This document shows positions 34,446 through 47,255 of a DNA stretch of 64,000 nt, piece by piece. The translations under genes and the position numbers were made by a program. The stretch lies in assembly GCA_947310385.1 (NCBI GenBank), contig OX371224.1:353214712-353278711 (forward strand), read 5' to 3'. Origin of the DNA: Nephrotoma appendiculata (taxonomy: Eukaryota > Arthropoda > Insecta > Diptera > Tipulidae). Numbering within the stretch: position 1 is the first letter of the stretch; each line of letters starts with the position of its first letter. The notes under the pieces are model-generated. The model saw only the letters and a program-made list of their open reading frames with translations. It ran no database searches and was not told where the DNA came from.

Positions 34446-37400
34446 GAATACTCGTATATACATAGGTATATATTTATCCTTAATGATTGAATAGTCAAAG
34501 TGATTGAACTAACATTTTGCTTAAACAAATTATATTTGTTTTGTTTATATTAATTGCATATTATATGAACTGTAAAAATAGCCACCAGCTGTATATTTTT
34601 CTCTTGTATTAACAGCCAAGAAGTGCTTATTGAAACGTAATATGTGTATTTATAATGCAAAAATGAATGTAGAGGAAATATTGGCGTCACTTTTTTTAAA
34701 CTAGATCTTTAGTTTCTAATGTAAAATTTTGTTTAGTACTATGTTTCGTTTAATTTTAATTTTCATTCGAATTAATATTTTTTAAGAAGCTTGCAAAGGA
34801 TTTTCATGACTTTTTGTGGGACCAGACGTGGTAGGAATAATCATAATGGTGCTATTGGGTTTTCTAATAATTTGATATTTTAGCATATTGAACTTTTTCG
34901 AATTACAGTAAATGCAGTAACATAGGGAAATCAAACTAAATTCAAATTTATCAACTATAAACACGAGGATTTGCTTATTTGCTCAGATTTGGAAGTCGCG
35001 CGTTAGTTTTCTGAATGTTTAAAGACAAATCAGCAAATATTTTCTTATGCTTATTTAGTTTGAGTTGCTAACGTAAGCCAAACTTTCGACTTCGTTTGCT
35101 TCTTTGATGACACGGGTGGTTGAATTTATAGACCCAGTACCATTCCTTTGCCGTTTTTGTAAGTAAAATATACAAAAGTTTAGGTAGGAATTTTAAGGAC
35201 ACAATATCATCAGAGAGAGAGAGAGAGAGAGAGAGTCCACTTCTTCCGAATTTTTTAGAAATCATCAGGCCGAAAACGTGATACTTGTATATGCCGAAAT
35301 ATGTAATTGGTGGAATATTTCTTCATAAACTTGATCCTGTTGAACATTGAAAAGTTTGTCTTCAGCCGTTGCTCATTTGTTTGAATATATATTTTGCAGG
35401 GATACGATTAATTTCATTTGTCTACCTTGAATTTGGTGTGCAATCTCTAAAAAAAATCAGCTACATGTCTTTTTTACCAAATTTGAAAAAAACTGATTTC
35501 TATAATATTTTTTTTGGTTTTGTTATGTACGCCTAAATATTGATAATTAAATATTGTCATAAATAGTTAGATACATACATACAAAATAAATAGTTTGGCT
35601 GCGAAATACACAGAAAAAATATTTTTAAGGTATAAAAACGAATGTCGCCAACTGTACTAAATGTAGATTGGCAATTGGACAATGAATATATTTTTTATAA
35701 TTTATATTTAATTTACATAAAATTCAATATTTTTATGTTATTATATAATAGCTAATGGATAATGCAAGTTTATGCCAATATTCGAGTTGTGGCCATCAAA
35801 TTTGACAATTTATTTTAAAATAAAATACTTTTCGGCGAAAAGTTTACAGTTTGTGAATTTCTGTAAACTTAAAGCAACAGAATTTTTACATTTTCAGAAT
35901 CGGAGAAACGATTCATTTAAAATCAATTTGGAGATTTTCCAATAATCTTACACCTCCACTCAAACAAAAGCCCCTTCCATTTTTAATTCAGAAAAAATAT
36001 CTCTCATACGTAGGTTCCGAAACAAAACATTAAACATCCAAGTACAATATCATATGTAACAAGTACAAGACAACAAAATAAGAAAGTTGTGTAAGAAGAA
36101 TAAGAAAAATTCTAATTATCGTTATTAAGCTGCCATATTATATTTTAATTACACCCTGATTCCATCTTTAATTTCCAAAGTAACAATTTAATTTTATAGC
36201 AACGCTCTGGCGTATGTACGATGAACGAACAATACAATGACGATAATTACGAAAGAAAATGAGAGAGAACATAATAAGAACAACAACAACAAAAACATAT
36301 AAATTAACCGTTGAATAATTAAGAAACAATAATTTTATTATTATAAAAAATAAATGAAATAAATTATTATTTTATAGCTCAGTTTTATTTATTTATAAGA
36401 ATATTGTCTTCTTTACGTTTCTACCACGTCTTCTTAGATTTGTTTCGTATATAAAAATATCTAATTACATAATGGGAGGAAAATTTTCTATATCTTCAAC
36501 AATATAATTTTTCCTTATAGCTTTCTGTGTTGGCAGATAAATACACACAACACAATATGAAGATGATTATAAAAAAAAATAATAAGACGAAGATGATGAT
36601 AATGGCGGAGGTGGAGCTCAAAATAATTTTTCTTCAAAAGCACAAAGAAAAAAAATTGTTCTTGATAATCATGATAATAAAATTATAATAATAATAATAT
36701 TAATAATAATGAGGAGGATGATGATGATGGTGGTATGGTGATGATGAAGATATTAATAATAATGATGAGAAGAAAATGAAAAGCAGAAAAGTACGAAGTA
36801 TTATATTATCCAATTAAAACAACACAATTGTTTCTTTATTCTAGGATTTAAGAAGAATCAAGAATATCATAATATGGTATATAAATAAGGCATAAGACGA
36901 GATAGATCTGTGTATAATGAAAATATATACAAGAAAATTAAATAATTAAACATTTAATAAATTTATTTGTTGCTGTTCATTTAATATTTATGTTAGTGCA
37001 TTGCATGTTCATTGTATGTGTGTTATATGAAGGCACCTGACAGAAACAGATAATGGCTCAACATTATCGAAAAAGCAATTATTGCTTGGCTTAGTACAAC
37101 TTTATGGGAACAACATATAATGAAATTGTAAAATGGAACAAAACGAGATCATCTCCACCAACATGACTGACCCAGCAGCCCTAGGACCTGGCTAGGATTC
37201 AATGAACCTATAAATCATTAATCTGAAAAATAAATATAATGATTTCCATTGAAACATCTCCCTATGGAAGTACATTAACTTTTTCGAAAGCATTGTATTG
37301 GAGTGAAGTTTATGTCAAAATACATAATAAAATATACAGTGTGACCTATGAGTACTTATAGAATCGGAAAACCACTCAAAAATTGAACTACATAGTATAA

Positions 37401-37490
37401 AATAATAATTTGTTAATAAGCACAAATTACTACACTACATATAAGTAAAAAAACATTTCACTCATTTGATTTTACGCAGTAAAGCGATTT
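34446..37490. other. A+T-rich DNA with microsatellites, no gene
   Basis: Contains a GA run at about 35212-35235 and AAT/GAT-rich trinucleotide runs at 36660-36780. Frames stay under 66 codons. Confidence 0.55.
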
Positions 37491-37498
37491 GAAAATAT

Positions 37499-37859
37499 CA
37501 CTCAAAATTGTTTGTAAAAACGGCGTTTTTCAAAAGTAATACATTCTGATTAGTAAAATATATTTTTTTTTCTATTCCTACATCCTCAATAGGATCTTAA
37601 TAATTATAATTCTTTAATATTTTGCGCTCAATAATTTCCAATATCTTAAAAAGTTAATTTTTTTTGCGAATTGAGTGATTTTTTATATGGAGTTTTACCC
37701 AATTTGCTAGAAATTACGACCTACGCGAGTATGTTTTGACACAAAATAAGAAAAATATGGATTATTGGGAATCGTTTGATTCGAATATCTTAAAAATGAA
37801 TAAATTTTGAGTTGTCACTGTTGCATAAGCGTTTTAATTTTTGTGAACAGTTTTGAGTG
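37499..37859. mobile_element. Possible 361-bp MITE
   Basis: CACTCAAAA at the left and TTTTGAGTG at the right are inverted, with further imperfect pairing (TTGTTTGTAAAAA against TTTTTGTGAACAG). AATAT flanks both sides (37494-37498 and 37860-37864). The short match and A+T-rich duplication could be coincidental. Confidence 0.42.
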
Positions 37860-37864
37860 AATAT

Positions 37865-39490
37865 TATGAAAAGAATTTTTTTACAATAATTAAACACATT
37901 ATACGAATTGCACAGAGGTGATTAAAATGGTTCTAAAATATCATTTATTGTAAGGAGCCAGAATTATATAACCACATGCTCGGAAATTTCCGAGGTTTTT
38001 GTTATTCGAGTTAGAATATATTGAGTATAATACACAATTCTTAAATATTTGGAATTATTTAATTTGGTTCTTAATGACCGGAGGCCGTGGTTTCCGTACA
38101 TGTGGTTAGATAAGATTTGTTTCTTAAATCAAGTACTAGTTCAGATCACATTTGAGCGATCCGTAGGGGTCGAGAAACAAAATTTTAACAACATCGGGCA
38201 ATTTTAACCATAACTTATACTTGGTACTATCTTTTGTCGAACGGCGGAGTTTCATTGAGTACCCAATAATTTGGCACAAAATATTTGGTTTATTGTTTTT
38301 TAATTTTTAGATAACGGAATTTATTGTCTACGTTTTGGAAGTTTTCGAAATAGGAGAATTTTGAATTTATATACATTAAACAATTCTTAAATTTCTTATT
38401 CCAAATGTAACGGTTTGAGAAATTGTTAAGTTCTATTATAATTCATAATTTAAAAAAAGAACAGTTTGAACTGACATTGTAATCCCGTTTACAACATGCA
38501 AACCGAAGTTCAATTAAATCTGTTGGGAAATGTCTTAGTCCTCTTAAAATTGGTACAAGCCGAGTTGTATCCCGATCTAATAAAATCACTGAGTTGTATT
38601 TAAATTTGCTAATTTTACATAACACATGGGGTTGTTCCATTGTTATTCGCTATGTTCAGAACCAAATTCGCAAATAATTTTACAATTTTATATTCATACT
38701 TAACTCTAATAGTCTAATCAAATTGACCTCTGATTTTCGGAGAAATATAAAGACACAAAACTCACTAGATACCGAAACTAGATGCCGAAACACTAACTAG
38801 AGCTAACCAAAAAACCAACGTTTTCTGACCTATCATGCAAAAATTCATGAAAGTGTTAAGTATGCCTTGTTGAATGATATTTGGCCAAAACCATATTTGG
38901 CATACCACCATCTATTTACCTTAATAAAGTTATAAATAGCTTAGTTGGGAGGGGAAGAAGGGGGATGGCAGCATATTCAAGAAATTTTTCCAATTTTTAG
39001 AAATATAACATTTTCATCCATCATACCTAATTTCTTCATGATGGAATAATTAATAGTCTAGTTCTGTCCCAGCCAACCACATACGCGAACATATCACACC
39101 ACGGTGCAACAAGATGCAATATCTCACCACATAGTGCAACATACCGCAATATTATCGGTTCATTGAACTTCTCACCAAATCCAGGCCACTGCAATCGATT
39201 CCATGGCACTTGAAAACCTACTCTGCTTAATTGTATATGAACTCATGGATTTAGAATTTTAAATAAGTGGAAACTTGACCCCACCCGAGGACCTCCAAAA
39301 AAATTTTCTCGAAATCTCTCCGCACCGCAGCTAATTATTTGAACTCGTACACCCAAAGTCGTTTGGAACCAAGACTTATCGTCGATTCATTGATTCGAAA
39401 ATAATTGTCTACAACTTTCATGAAAATCGTTCCATAGCGGTTTTGAAACTTATGATAGAAACAAATACATATTCAAGCATTTTGATCCCG
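37865..39490. other. No gene; one diverged family C unit near 38970-39075
   Basis: Frames are short. Around 38970-39075, GCATATTCAAGAAATTTTTC, CATTTTCATCCATCATACC and TAGTCTAGTTCTGTCCCAG resemble a family C unit. Confidence 0.45.
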
Positions 39491-39498
39491 TATACTAA

Positions 39499-40530
39499 AT
39501 TCATATTCAATCCATATTCAATTCATATTCAATTCATATTCAATTCATATTCAATTCATATTCAATTCTTATTCAATTATATTCAATTCATGTTCAATTC
39601 ATATTCAATTCATATTCAATTTATATTCAATTCATATTCAATTCATATTCAATTCATATTCAATTCATATTCAATTCATATTCAATTCATATTCAATTCT
39701 TATTCAATTATATTCAATTCATGTTCAATTCATGTTCAATTCATATTCAATTCATATTCAATTTATATTCAATTCATATTCAATTAATATTCAATTCATA
39801 TTTAATTCATAATCAATTCATATTCAATTCATATTCAATTATTTATTATTTATTTATTTATTTATTTTATTTATTTTCATCATCAATTCATATTCAATTC
39901 ATATTCAATGCATATTCAATGCATATTCAATTCATATTCAATTCATATTCAATTCATATTCAATTCATATTCAATTCATATTCAATTCATATTCAATTCA
40001 TATTCAATTCATATTCAATTCATATTCAATTCATATTCAATTCATATTCAATTCATATTCAATTCATATTCAATTCATATTCAATTCATATTCAATTCAT
40101 ATTCAATTCATATTCAATTCATATTCAATTCATATTCAATTCATATTCAATTCATATTCAATTCATATTCAATTCATATTCAATTCATATTCAATTCATA
40201 TTCAATTCATATTCAATTCATATTCAATTCATATTCAATTCATATTCAATTCATATTCAATTCATATTCAATTCATATTCAATTCATATTCAATTCATAT
40301 TCAATTCATATTCAATTCATATTCAATTCATATTCAATTCATATTCAATTCATATTCAATTCATATTCAATTCATATTCAATTCATATTCAATTCATATT
40401 CAATTCATATTCAATTCATATTCAATTCATATTCAATTCATATTCAATTCATATTCAATTCATATTCAATTCATATTCAATTCATATTCAATTCATATTC
40501 AATTCATATTCAATTCATGTTTAATTCATC
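39499..40530 (+). repeat. Minisatellite of 11-bp period, ATTCAATTCAT
   Basis: About 90 near-identical copies, interrupted only by a TTTA-rich island at about 39841-39885. The block before the island has variants (CATGTTC, TTATTC, TTATATTC); the block after it, from about 39920, is almost perfect. The unit contains no stop in any plus-strand frame and 11 is not a multiple of 3, so each frame is open and encodes the same 11-residue cycle (IQFIFNSYSIH). The frames of 267-269 codons here are by-products, not genes. Confidence 0.95.
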
Positions 40531-42445
40531 GAAAGGGAAGTCGAAACCAAATCGGATCATGAGATCCATTTTGCTATTAAATATTAGAATTTGTTGTAAA
40601 GCGAGCTTATCATTATTCTACTTCAATTTTGATTGTACAGGAATCAGTCGTTTAGTTTCAGGGAATTATATCCTTATTGTATTTCCAGAAATAGATGAAT
40701 ACCTGCACCTTAATTGATTCGGTTAAAGCTGTGATTTACCAAATGGGACCAAGGGACCGTTGATTTCTACCAAAGACCAAATGCACAAATTTTCCAACAC
40801 TTCCATCATTTACAGCTATTACATTTTCTTTTCTTGATTTTCTTCTTCATTAATTTTTTGTTTCTTATCTTGTTGTTGGTGTTGTTATAATTTTTCATAC
40901 ACACAGCAAAAAATGAAGCAAAAGAAAAGATTAATTTTCCTTTTTATTTTCTTTTAACATTTTAATCTTTTTATTACTTTAGTCTTTGTTATTTAATTTG
41001 ACTGTATATTATACGAGTATTGTACGTACCCAAGAATAATAATGATTTTCCCTTCTTGCCCCTCACCCTTCGTCATAATAATATTATTATAATACGAGTA
41101 ATATGTACAGCATTTAGTATAACGAAGGGAATGAAAATTAACCCCTCACCCATATCATCCCCAAAAAATATTATTTTGTTGTTTTCGAAATAAAAAAAAA
41201 AATATTTAATTAAACTGTAATCAGAAATTATAATCACCAAATTTTTTTTTTATACAATAATAATTGTTAATTGGTGATGCCATTTTTAAATTTATTTTTT
41301 GGGTTGGTTGTCTTTTTATTTTTTTAATAAAATTATAATTAATTTACGTTTTTTATTATTTTTTTTTTTGTTTTGTTTGTTGTTTTAATTTCTATAATTT
41401 ACATATTTTAATTGGGTATGAGAAGGTTTCCCATTGGAGGAAATTTTATGTAAATATTTTGTTTTATATTTTTTGAATTTTCATTTAATTTGGAGTAATA
41501 AGTTTTATACACGTTCAGTGGAGTGGGTAATATAAAACGATGATGCGAGGTAAAATAATAAAAACAGAAAAATGGAGATTTTTAATTTTTTAATTATTAA
41601 ATTTTTTTGATGATGATTAGCCAGCGTTAGTCTTAATTAATTTTTTTTGTTCAGTTTAATTTAGGATTAAATAGATAGGGGAAATATGACAGATTTATGA
41701 TTTTAAGATACAGAAGATTATCAATAATGTTTACGGAAATAAAACAGTGTGACGGGTTGGACGCATCTCTCACAGTGATAGTGTTACGTCATGATTACTA
41801 ATAGATATACCCAAATCATTCAAGTGTAAGACTTCTGTCAGAGAAACATAAAACTTTTAATTTATTTATTAGATTTTATTATATTTTGAGCTATTCTTCG
41901 ATTAAAGTTATTGGCGTTAAAGTGCCTGACGAAAATAAGTTTGCTGAAATCAGAAAGTGTTTAATAAATTAATTTTTCCCTGTTTTGATTTCTACGTATT
42001 TAGTGCAGCCCTAGTTTGAAAAAAAGTTGCGTAATATAATTATTTCTAACGAAATTCTAAAAATGGTTAAGTAACTATAAAACTTAATGTATTTTCAGCA
42101 TTTCGGTTCATTTGGTCGAAATTGGAAATAATTTCTTCAAAAGTTTGTTGACAGCTGAATTGATTTGTTGACTGAAATGTTGGCTCACTCAAACGGTTTC
42201 TTATTCATGGTTAGTTCATAAGCTTAATGTTCGGAATTCAAATGCATATTCATCATATATCGTATGTTATAGCACTTGGTAAAGATTTTGAAGTTTTTGC
42301 ATTAAAACTAAACAATATCCCTTCTCTCTAAGTAAGGTGCTTTTTATAAACTCAGCAATTCAGAAGTACCACCCGAACCTACGTGCCAAACGTGCCTTAA
42401 ACTGCATTTCAATTTTTTTTTTGTTTATATACTTATTTCATCAAC
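40531..42445. other. A+T-rich DNA, no supported gene
   Basis: Long T and A runs; no frame of note and no repeat family recognised. Confidence 0.5.
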
Positions 42446-42449
42446 CAAA

Positions 42450-43650
42450 TACAAAGTTTGACTACTCACAACAACACCGCAGTAAAATATGATAAAAACA
42501 AATATGTCCTAAGCATATCAATAAACTTTTTTCCAATAACTCTTTCGAAATATGAAAATTGAAGTAATTTAAACTCTTCCCAAACGCAATAAAAACTTTT
42601 AGCGATGGCTCCGTGCTGCTAAAGTTATTGGTACAAAATGGAATACGGAGAAAACTGGACCGCAATCTTAAATTTCTCTGAGGAGCATAACAGCCAAACT
42701 TTATAAGCAAGTCCAGGCAACCAATCATAGAAGATAGAATAACACAATCAATCACACACACAGCGATTTCGGCACGGTTCTTGAACATACAGATGCCTAC
42801 TGAGGGATGGTAACCGTTGCAAAGCATGATATTAACGTGTAGAAACCCAATATAGAATACGCCCTACAAATTATGTAATTAATGTGTTTGTTGAATGTTA
42901 GATTACCTGAAAATATTATTCCAAGATCTGGAATATCCGAAACAAGAAAGCAACTTTACATTTATTATGATTCAACGATAACTAATTCAGCACACATCAA
43001 TAACAAAATTTGTGAAGTTTGCGCTGCAGATAAGCTCAGTGTCATAATAAAAGAAATAATTTTTAGACCATTAACATATAAAAGACATCTACACTAATTG
43101 AACACTGAACAACGTCATTTGGTCACTTGGGACCTTGTGAGAAACCAGACGGTACGTTATACATGATCGAATCATCGCCCGAAATTTTTACGTTTTGCTT
43201 TTGCAAACTTAAATAAGAAGCAGCTGGAATGAAATCGGAACCGAAGACCATCAATTTCTGTCTCTATTTTTCAAATGCAAATTAAGTCTCGAGTTATCTA
43301 TAAAAAGTTTTAGATTCATAGAAATAGCAAGCACTGTAAAGACTTAAGTTAAACAAGTGAAACAATGAATGACATATAAGATAAGGTACGTTGGTCAATA
43401 TCAATGGAGCAATGCCATCGAAGCCTGCACCCGCCCTTGTTAGTTTTTAAAACTTCCAAACAATTAAATATTGCAGAAAACGTGAATTGAATTCTTACCG
43501 AAGACTGCAAATCTAATGGACTTAAATTTATATTCGTGCTGTCATCTTGGAAAAAGCTGTGAACAAATTCTCAAAAGCGTCACAAATAACTTCAGAACTA
43601 GTGACTGATGAATTATTGTAGGTCATTAGATGCAGATAATGAATGATAAA
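42450..43650 (-). pseudogene. LINE reverse-transcriptase remnant (Jockey/CR1-like)
   Basis: Minus-strand pieces run in RT order. An AFENLFTAF region before the RT (about 43590) leads into GAGAGFDGIAPLILTNVP (about 43385-43440, the usual PGPDGIP). A SGFSQGP piece (about 43130, the usual GVPQGS) follows, then DLGIIFSGNLTFNKHI (about 42885-42930). Last comes LLIKFGCYAPQRNLRLR (about 42660-42720), matching the thumb and C-terminal RN-R region. A 121-codon minus frame (42462-42827) is the least damaged part. Stops and frame changes make it inactive. The YADD-like active-site box was not found intact. Confidence 0.65.
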
Positions 43651-44073
43651 ACGGTTTCGGAATGGAACAAATGTCGATCTCACATCTATACGATATACTC
43701 TTTACACAAATTGCAGTACTTTCGTTTAACATTAATGTCATCAGATCGTTTATAAGCCTTAATTGCATTAGACTTGCGATTAACAATATTTTTCAAACAT
43801 AAATTAGATCATTGCTTAGCTAAACGATGTCAAGCTAAACCATGTCTTATGCTTCGATTTCAATGTCATCTAGGGATGAAAAAACCCTTCTGACGAGTCC
43901 CAAAACTTCCAAAGTTAACTAACCCCTGATTCAGAACGTCATCCACAGTTGACCTACAAAAATCATCGTCTACCCATCTCCAGGCAATTTTTTATAATTT
44001 AAAATCGCCTGCCAATAAAATATAATCTTTCGCATTGATTCACTGTGCTTGAATTTCAAACTTTTTTTGCGTG

Positions 44074-44368
44074 ACAAGCTGGGCACCCGGGGGGTAAACC
44101 TAATTCGACTATGCTGAATTCATTGGTGCTAGTCCCATTTCAAAGTTAGTCCCCATTTTTGAAATATCGCTTTCGACATATTTTGCCTCTGAGACAAATA
44201 TTTGTCAAAATATACACTCATATTCACGTTGATAGCTCCTGAACCATTAAGATTTTTGTTATGCTTTCTTCAGCAAAGTTGTTGCGCAAGCCTAGACCAA
44301 CAACTTTACTGAACATATCAAGGCCGAAAAACGACATCTACAATCACATTTTTGTGTTATTTTATTTT
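44074..44368 (+). repeat. Left terminal inverted repeat of the 3.2-kb element
   Basis: Pairs with about 46961-47255. Differences are few, for example one extra G in the G-run near 44093 and ATTTTTGAAATA against ATTTTCGAGATA. Confidence 0.85.
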
Positions 44369-44439
44369 TTGAAACGCAAAAAAATAAAATAACACAAAAA
44401 TGTGATTGTAGATGTCGTTTTTCGGCCTTGATATGTTCA
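44310..44439. repeat. Perfect 130-bp hairpin near the left end
   Basis: TGAACATATCAAGGCCG at 44310 and CGGCCTTGATATGTTCA ending at 44439 bound a stem of about 60 bp that I read as perfect, with a loop of a few bases around GAAACGC. Confidence 0.88.
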
Positions 44440-44564
44440 GCAAAATTGTTGCGCAAGCCAAGACCAACAACTTTGCTGAACATATCAAAACCGAAAAGCG
44501 ACATCTACATTCACATTTTTGTGTTATTTTTCATATATGTGTGTTTTACTTAGGACAAGGTGAG

Positions 44565-44990
44565 CTTGGAGTGGCACTTCCGCACAATTAGACCAGGAGT
44601 GCTCCGTTGTGATACCACAGGAACCTATTTCCCCTTTACCCCTGTTCAAAACCATTCGGAGCTACGTACGTACCGCAAAATATCTCGCACTCCACATTCA
44701 GCGAGATCTGAAAGGCTGGTCACACTGGACACGCCCAAATACTTATGCCTTCTGTATGATAGTGCCGGACACGAGCATAGGATGTTATCTAAAGTCTCTT
44801 CTTTTTTTTCGTCCATGCAACTTCTACAAAATCATTCGTCTGTAAACCCAGCCTTCTCGCATGTTCCCCAAAAAGGCAGGGTCTTGTCAGTTTTGGCAAA
44901 AGCTTCTCACAGAAGACTCCGGGTCCACCTTACCGTTTCGAGAAACATAAGTGCACAGGTAAGGCTAAATACAACTGGAATTCGGCATAC
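44565..44990 (-). pseudogene. LINE ORF2 C-terminal fragment inside the 3.2-kb element
   Basis: The minus strand reads FCRSCMDE (about 44815-44838), then TLDNILCSCPAL (about 44765-44800), RRHKYLG and VRDILRYVRSSEWF (about 44655-44700). This is the Cys-rich tail (C--C ... H/N-LC-CPAL ... R-LLRF---S-W) of RNase H-bearing LINEs. A stop lies just before the first Cys pair and upstream pieces are in other frames. It lies wholly between the left hairpin and the transposase-like gene, so it either inserted there or was carried along. Confidence 0.65.
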
Positions 44991-45592
44991 TTAGGCCAAA
45001 CAAGACACTCATCTCAGATAAGATACAAAGAACACATCACAAGTACATAAAATCAAGTTTCGTACAACACATAAAAACTGAAAACCATACACTAAATTCA
45101 ATAAAAATGTAACCATTTTGCACAGAATCAAAAAAGGACTGAAATTAGACAGGTGTCCCAATTTGACTCATGAGTCATGAGACATTTGTATTCTGCACGT
45201 ATACGAATTACGGCCAAAATTCACACCCTGAAAATGTACAAAAACAAAAACACCCACAATTTACTTCGCGACAAAATCAACACAAAACCCCAATAAAATT
45301 TACGACCTCCATAACTTAAAAACAAAGCAGGTACCAAACAGCAGCGCCTTAGCTACAGTATATAAAGAGCTTCAAAATAGATTATGTAACAGTAGCAGAA
45401 AATAAACCGAAGAAGAGATTATTCTTGAAATTGATATTTCTAAAAAAGTTAAAAAATTGGCACAAGAAGTAAGAACTAAAAACTGTAATATACAATTAAA
45501 AATAAAAAGTTATTCATCTAAATATATAAAGTGACAAAAGAATACAAAAAATAAAGTGAAAATCGTCTTGTGAATCTGGTGAAATAAATAAT

Positions 45593-46583
45593 ATGGATAG
45601 GTGTTATAAACTCAAGTGCTTTTGTTATGTGTGTGGAAAATTTACAATTATGAGCAATCGCCGCAAAATAAGTGATGAAACCGCTGATTTATATCGACTA
45701 TACTTTTCACAAACTGTTATTAGTGGTGTAAATTGGATGCCGTCTTTTGTTTGTACAACATGCATTTTCCAACTGCATAGATGGCAAAACACTGGAGCCG
45801 CACTGCCATATGATATGGGTCGATCCACAAGGACATGATGCAGTTCAATGTTATGGGTGCATGAATTATATTTTCGGTACAAACAGAAACAAAAGTGGTT
45901 CTTTGACATACACTGCAACGAGAAATACACATCTACCGCTGCAGCATTCAGATGAAATGCCTGTTCCGGAAAGATCAAACCCAACCGAGGATTATTTACC
46001 AACAACATTTGAATCAGGTGAAACCGGAGAAACATCTGCATCAATATATCAACCATCAAATGTCACTGCGCCATGCAATCACATTGAAATCTCGCAAAGT
46101 CGTTTGGATATTATGGTACGACGCCTGAAACTATCTCAGCGGCAAGCCATTCTTTTGTCAAAGGATTTAAAACAAGTGAACATTTTGGCTCCAAATGTTC
46201 GGATATATGGAGCAATAAATCGTCATCGTCATTTTACGAATTTTTTCAAATCAATTGAGAATAATTCACTCGCCTTTTGCACTGATATCCGAGGTTTGGT
46301 ATCCACAATGCACAATGCATATAATCCTGAAGATTGGCGATTGTTCATCGATTCCTCTAAAAGCAGCTTGAAGGCAGTTCTCCTTCACGTTACCAACTCA
46401 AGGAATTCCATTGAACAATAACCAGCCGAATCCGATGAGCATGGCGAGCGTTTTCACCAAGTGACGGCAAGGCTCGAACATTGGTACAGCGGCAAAAAGC
46501 TAGATGCACTCTTGGGTGACATTTGTTGGAATTTGCAAGAGGAAGAAGAACCCGAAGACGACACGAACAAATCAGAAAATTAA
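45593..46583 (+). pseudogene. Transposase-like gene: frameshifted and internally deleted
   Basis: The frame opens at ATG 45593 with two CxxC pairs (CYVCGKFT; FVCTTC), suggesting N-terminal zinc binding. Near 45810 a one-base frameshift moves the reading to the third frame, which continues with MIWVDPQGHD, a third pair (CYGC) and later SDEMPVP and EDWRLFIDSSKSSLKAVLLH (about 46330-46390). It stops at 46419-46421. The same frame then resumes directly with PAESDEHGERFHQ and DICWNLQ and ends at 46583. In family members I recall, a large central domain separates the SSLKAVLLH and SDEHGERFH segments. Here they are about 10 residues apart, so the core has been deleted. It cannot make a full enzyme. 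The family is probably a transposase, judged by its inverted-repeat setting. Confidence 0.72.
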
Positions 46584-46771
46584 AATTAAAAGTTAAGAAA
46601 AATGTAAATTATTTAGGAAAAAATTGAGAAAAATCACAATAAAATCAACTGAATCAATCTAATTTTCTGTTAAATAGTTTCTATTGTATCTATATTTGTC
46701 GATGAGGTGTTTATTCGATCAATTTAAATTCAATAAATGGACAAAAAATGATAAAAAACATGTTTTTCGTC

Positions 46772-47139
46772 GAGACAAATACTTGTCAAAATATACACTC
46801 ATATTCACGTTGATAGCTCCTGAACCATTAAGATTTTTGTTATGCTTTCTTCAGCAAAGTTGTTGCGCAAGCCTAGACCAACAACTTTGCTAAATATATC
46901 AAGGCCGAAAAACGACATCTACAACCACATTTTTGTGTTATTTTATTTTTTTGCGTTTCAAAAAATAAAATAACATAAAAATGTGATTGTAGATGTCATT
47001 TTTCGGCCTTGATATGTTCAGCAAAGTTGTTGGTCTTGGCTTGCGCAACAACTTTGCTGAAGAAAGCATAACGAAAATCTTAATGGTTCAGGAGCTATCA
47101 ACGTGAATATGAGTGTATATTTTGACAAATATTTGTCTC
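46772..47139. repeat. 368-bp palindrome in the right end of the 3.2-kb element
   Basis: Arms run from GAGACAAAT at 46772 to ATTTGTCTC ending at 47139, centred near 46955 in TTTTGCGTTTC. Pairing is near perfect along about 175 bp per arm. The sequence is shared with the left hairpin. Confidence 0.88.
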
Positions 47140-47255
47140 AGAGGCAAAATATGTCGAAAGCGATATCTCGAAAATTGGGACTAACTTTGAAATGGGACTA
47201 GCACCAATGAATTCAGCATAGTCGAATTAGGTTTACCCCCGGGTGCCCAGCTTGT
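46961..47255 (-). repeat. Right terminal inverted repeat of the 3.2-kb element
   Basis: Reverse complement of about 44074-44368; its outer 116 bp lie outside the palindrome. Confidence 0.85.

Larger units (their letters stand above)
44074..47255 (+). mobile_element. 3.2-kb inverted-repeat element with unclassified transposase-like gene
   Basis: The ends are long inverted repeats starting ACAAGCTGGGCACCC (44074) and ending in its complement (47255), nearly identical for about 290 bp. Each end holds a very long hairpin. The interior carries a LINE fragment (44565-44990, minus) and a broken plus-strand gene (45593-46583). No target duplication is obvious: the flanks read GCGTG and TGCAT. I know the encoded family from many uncharacterised predicted proteins of arthropods and cnidarians but cannot name its superfamily. 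This copy looks nonautonomous. Confidence 0.8.

Noticed and set aside
39443..40717. Three overlapping plus-strand frames of 114-269 codons encoding an 11-residue repeat
   Set aside because: They are the unavoidable translation of a stop-free 11-bp minisatellite; all frames give the same cycle, so there is no coding signal.
44560..44994. 144-codon plus-strand frame
   Set aside because: It is the antisense shadow of a minus-strand LINE C-terminal fragment with clear Cys motifs.
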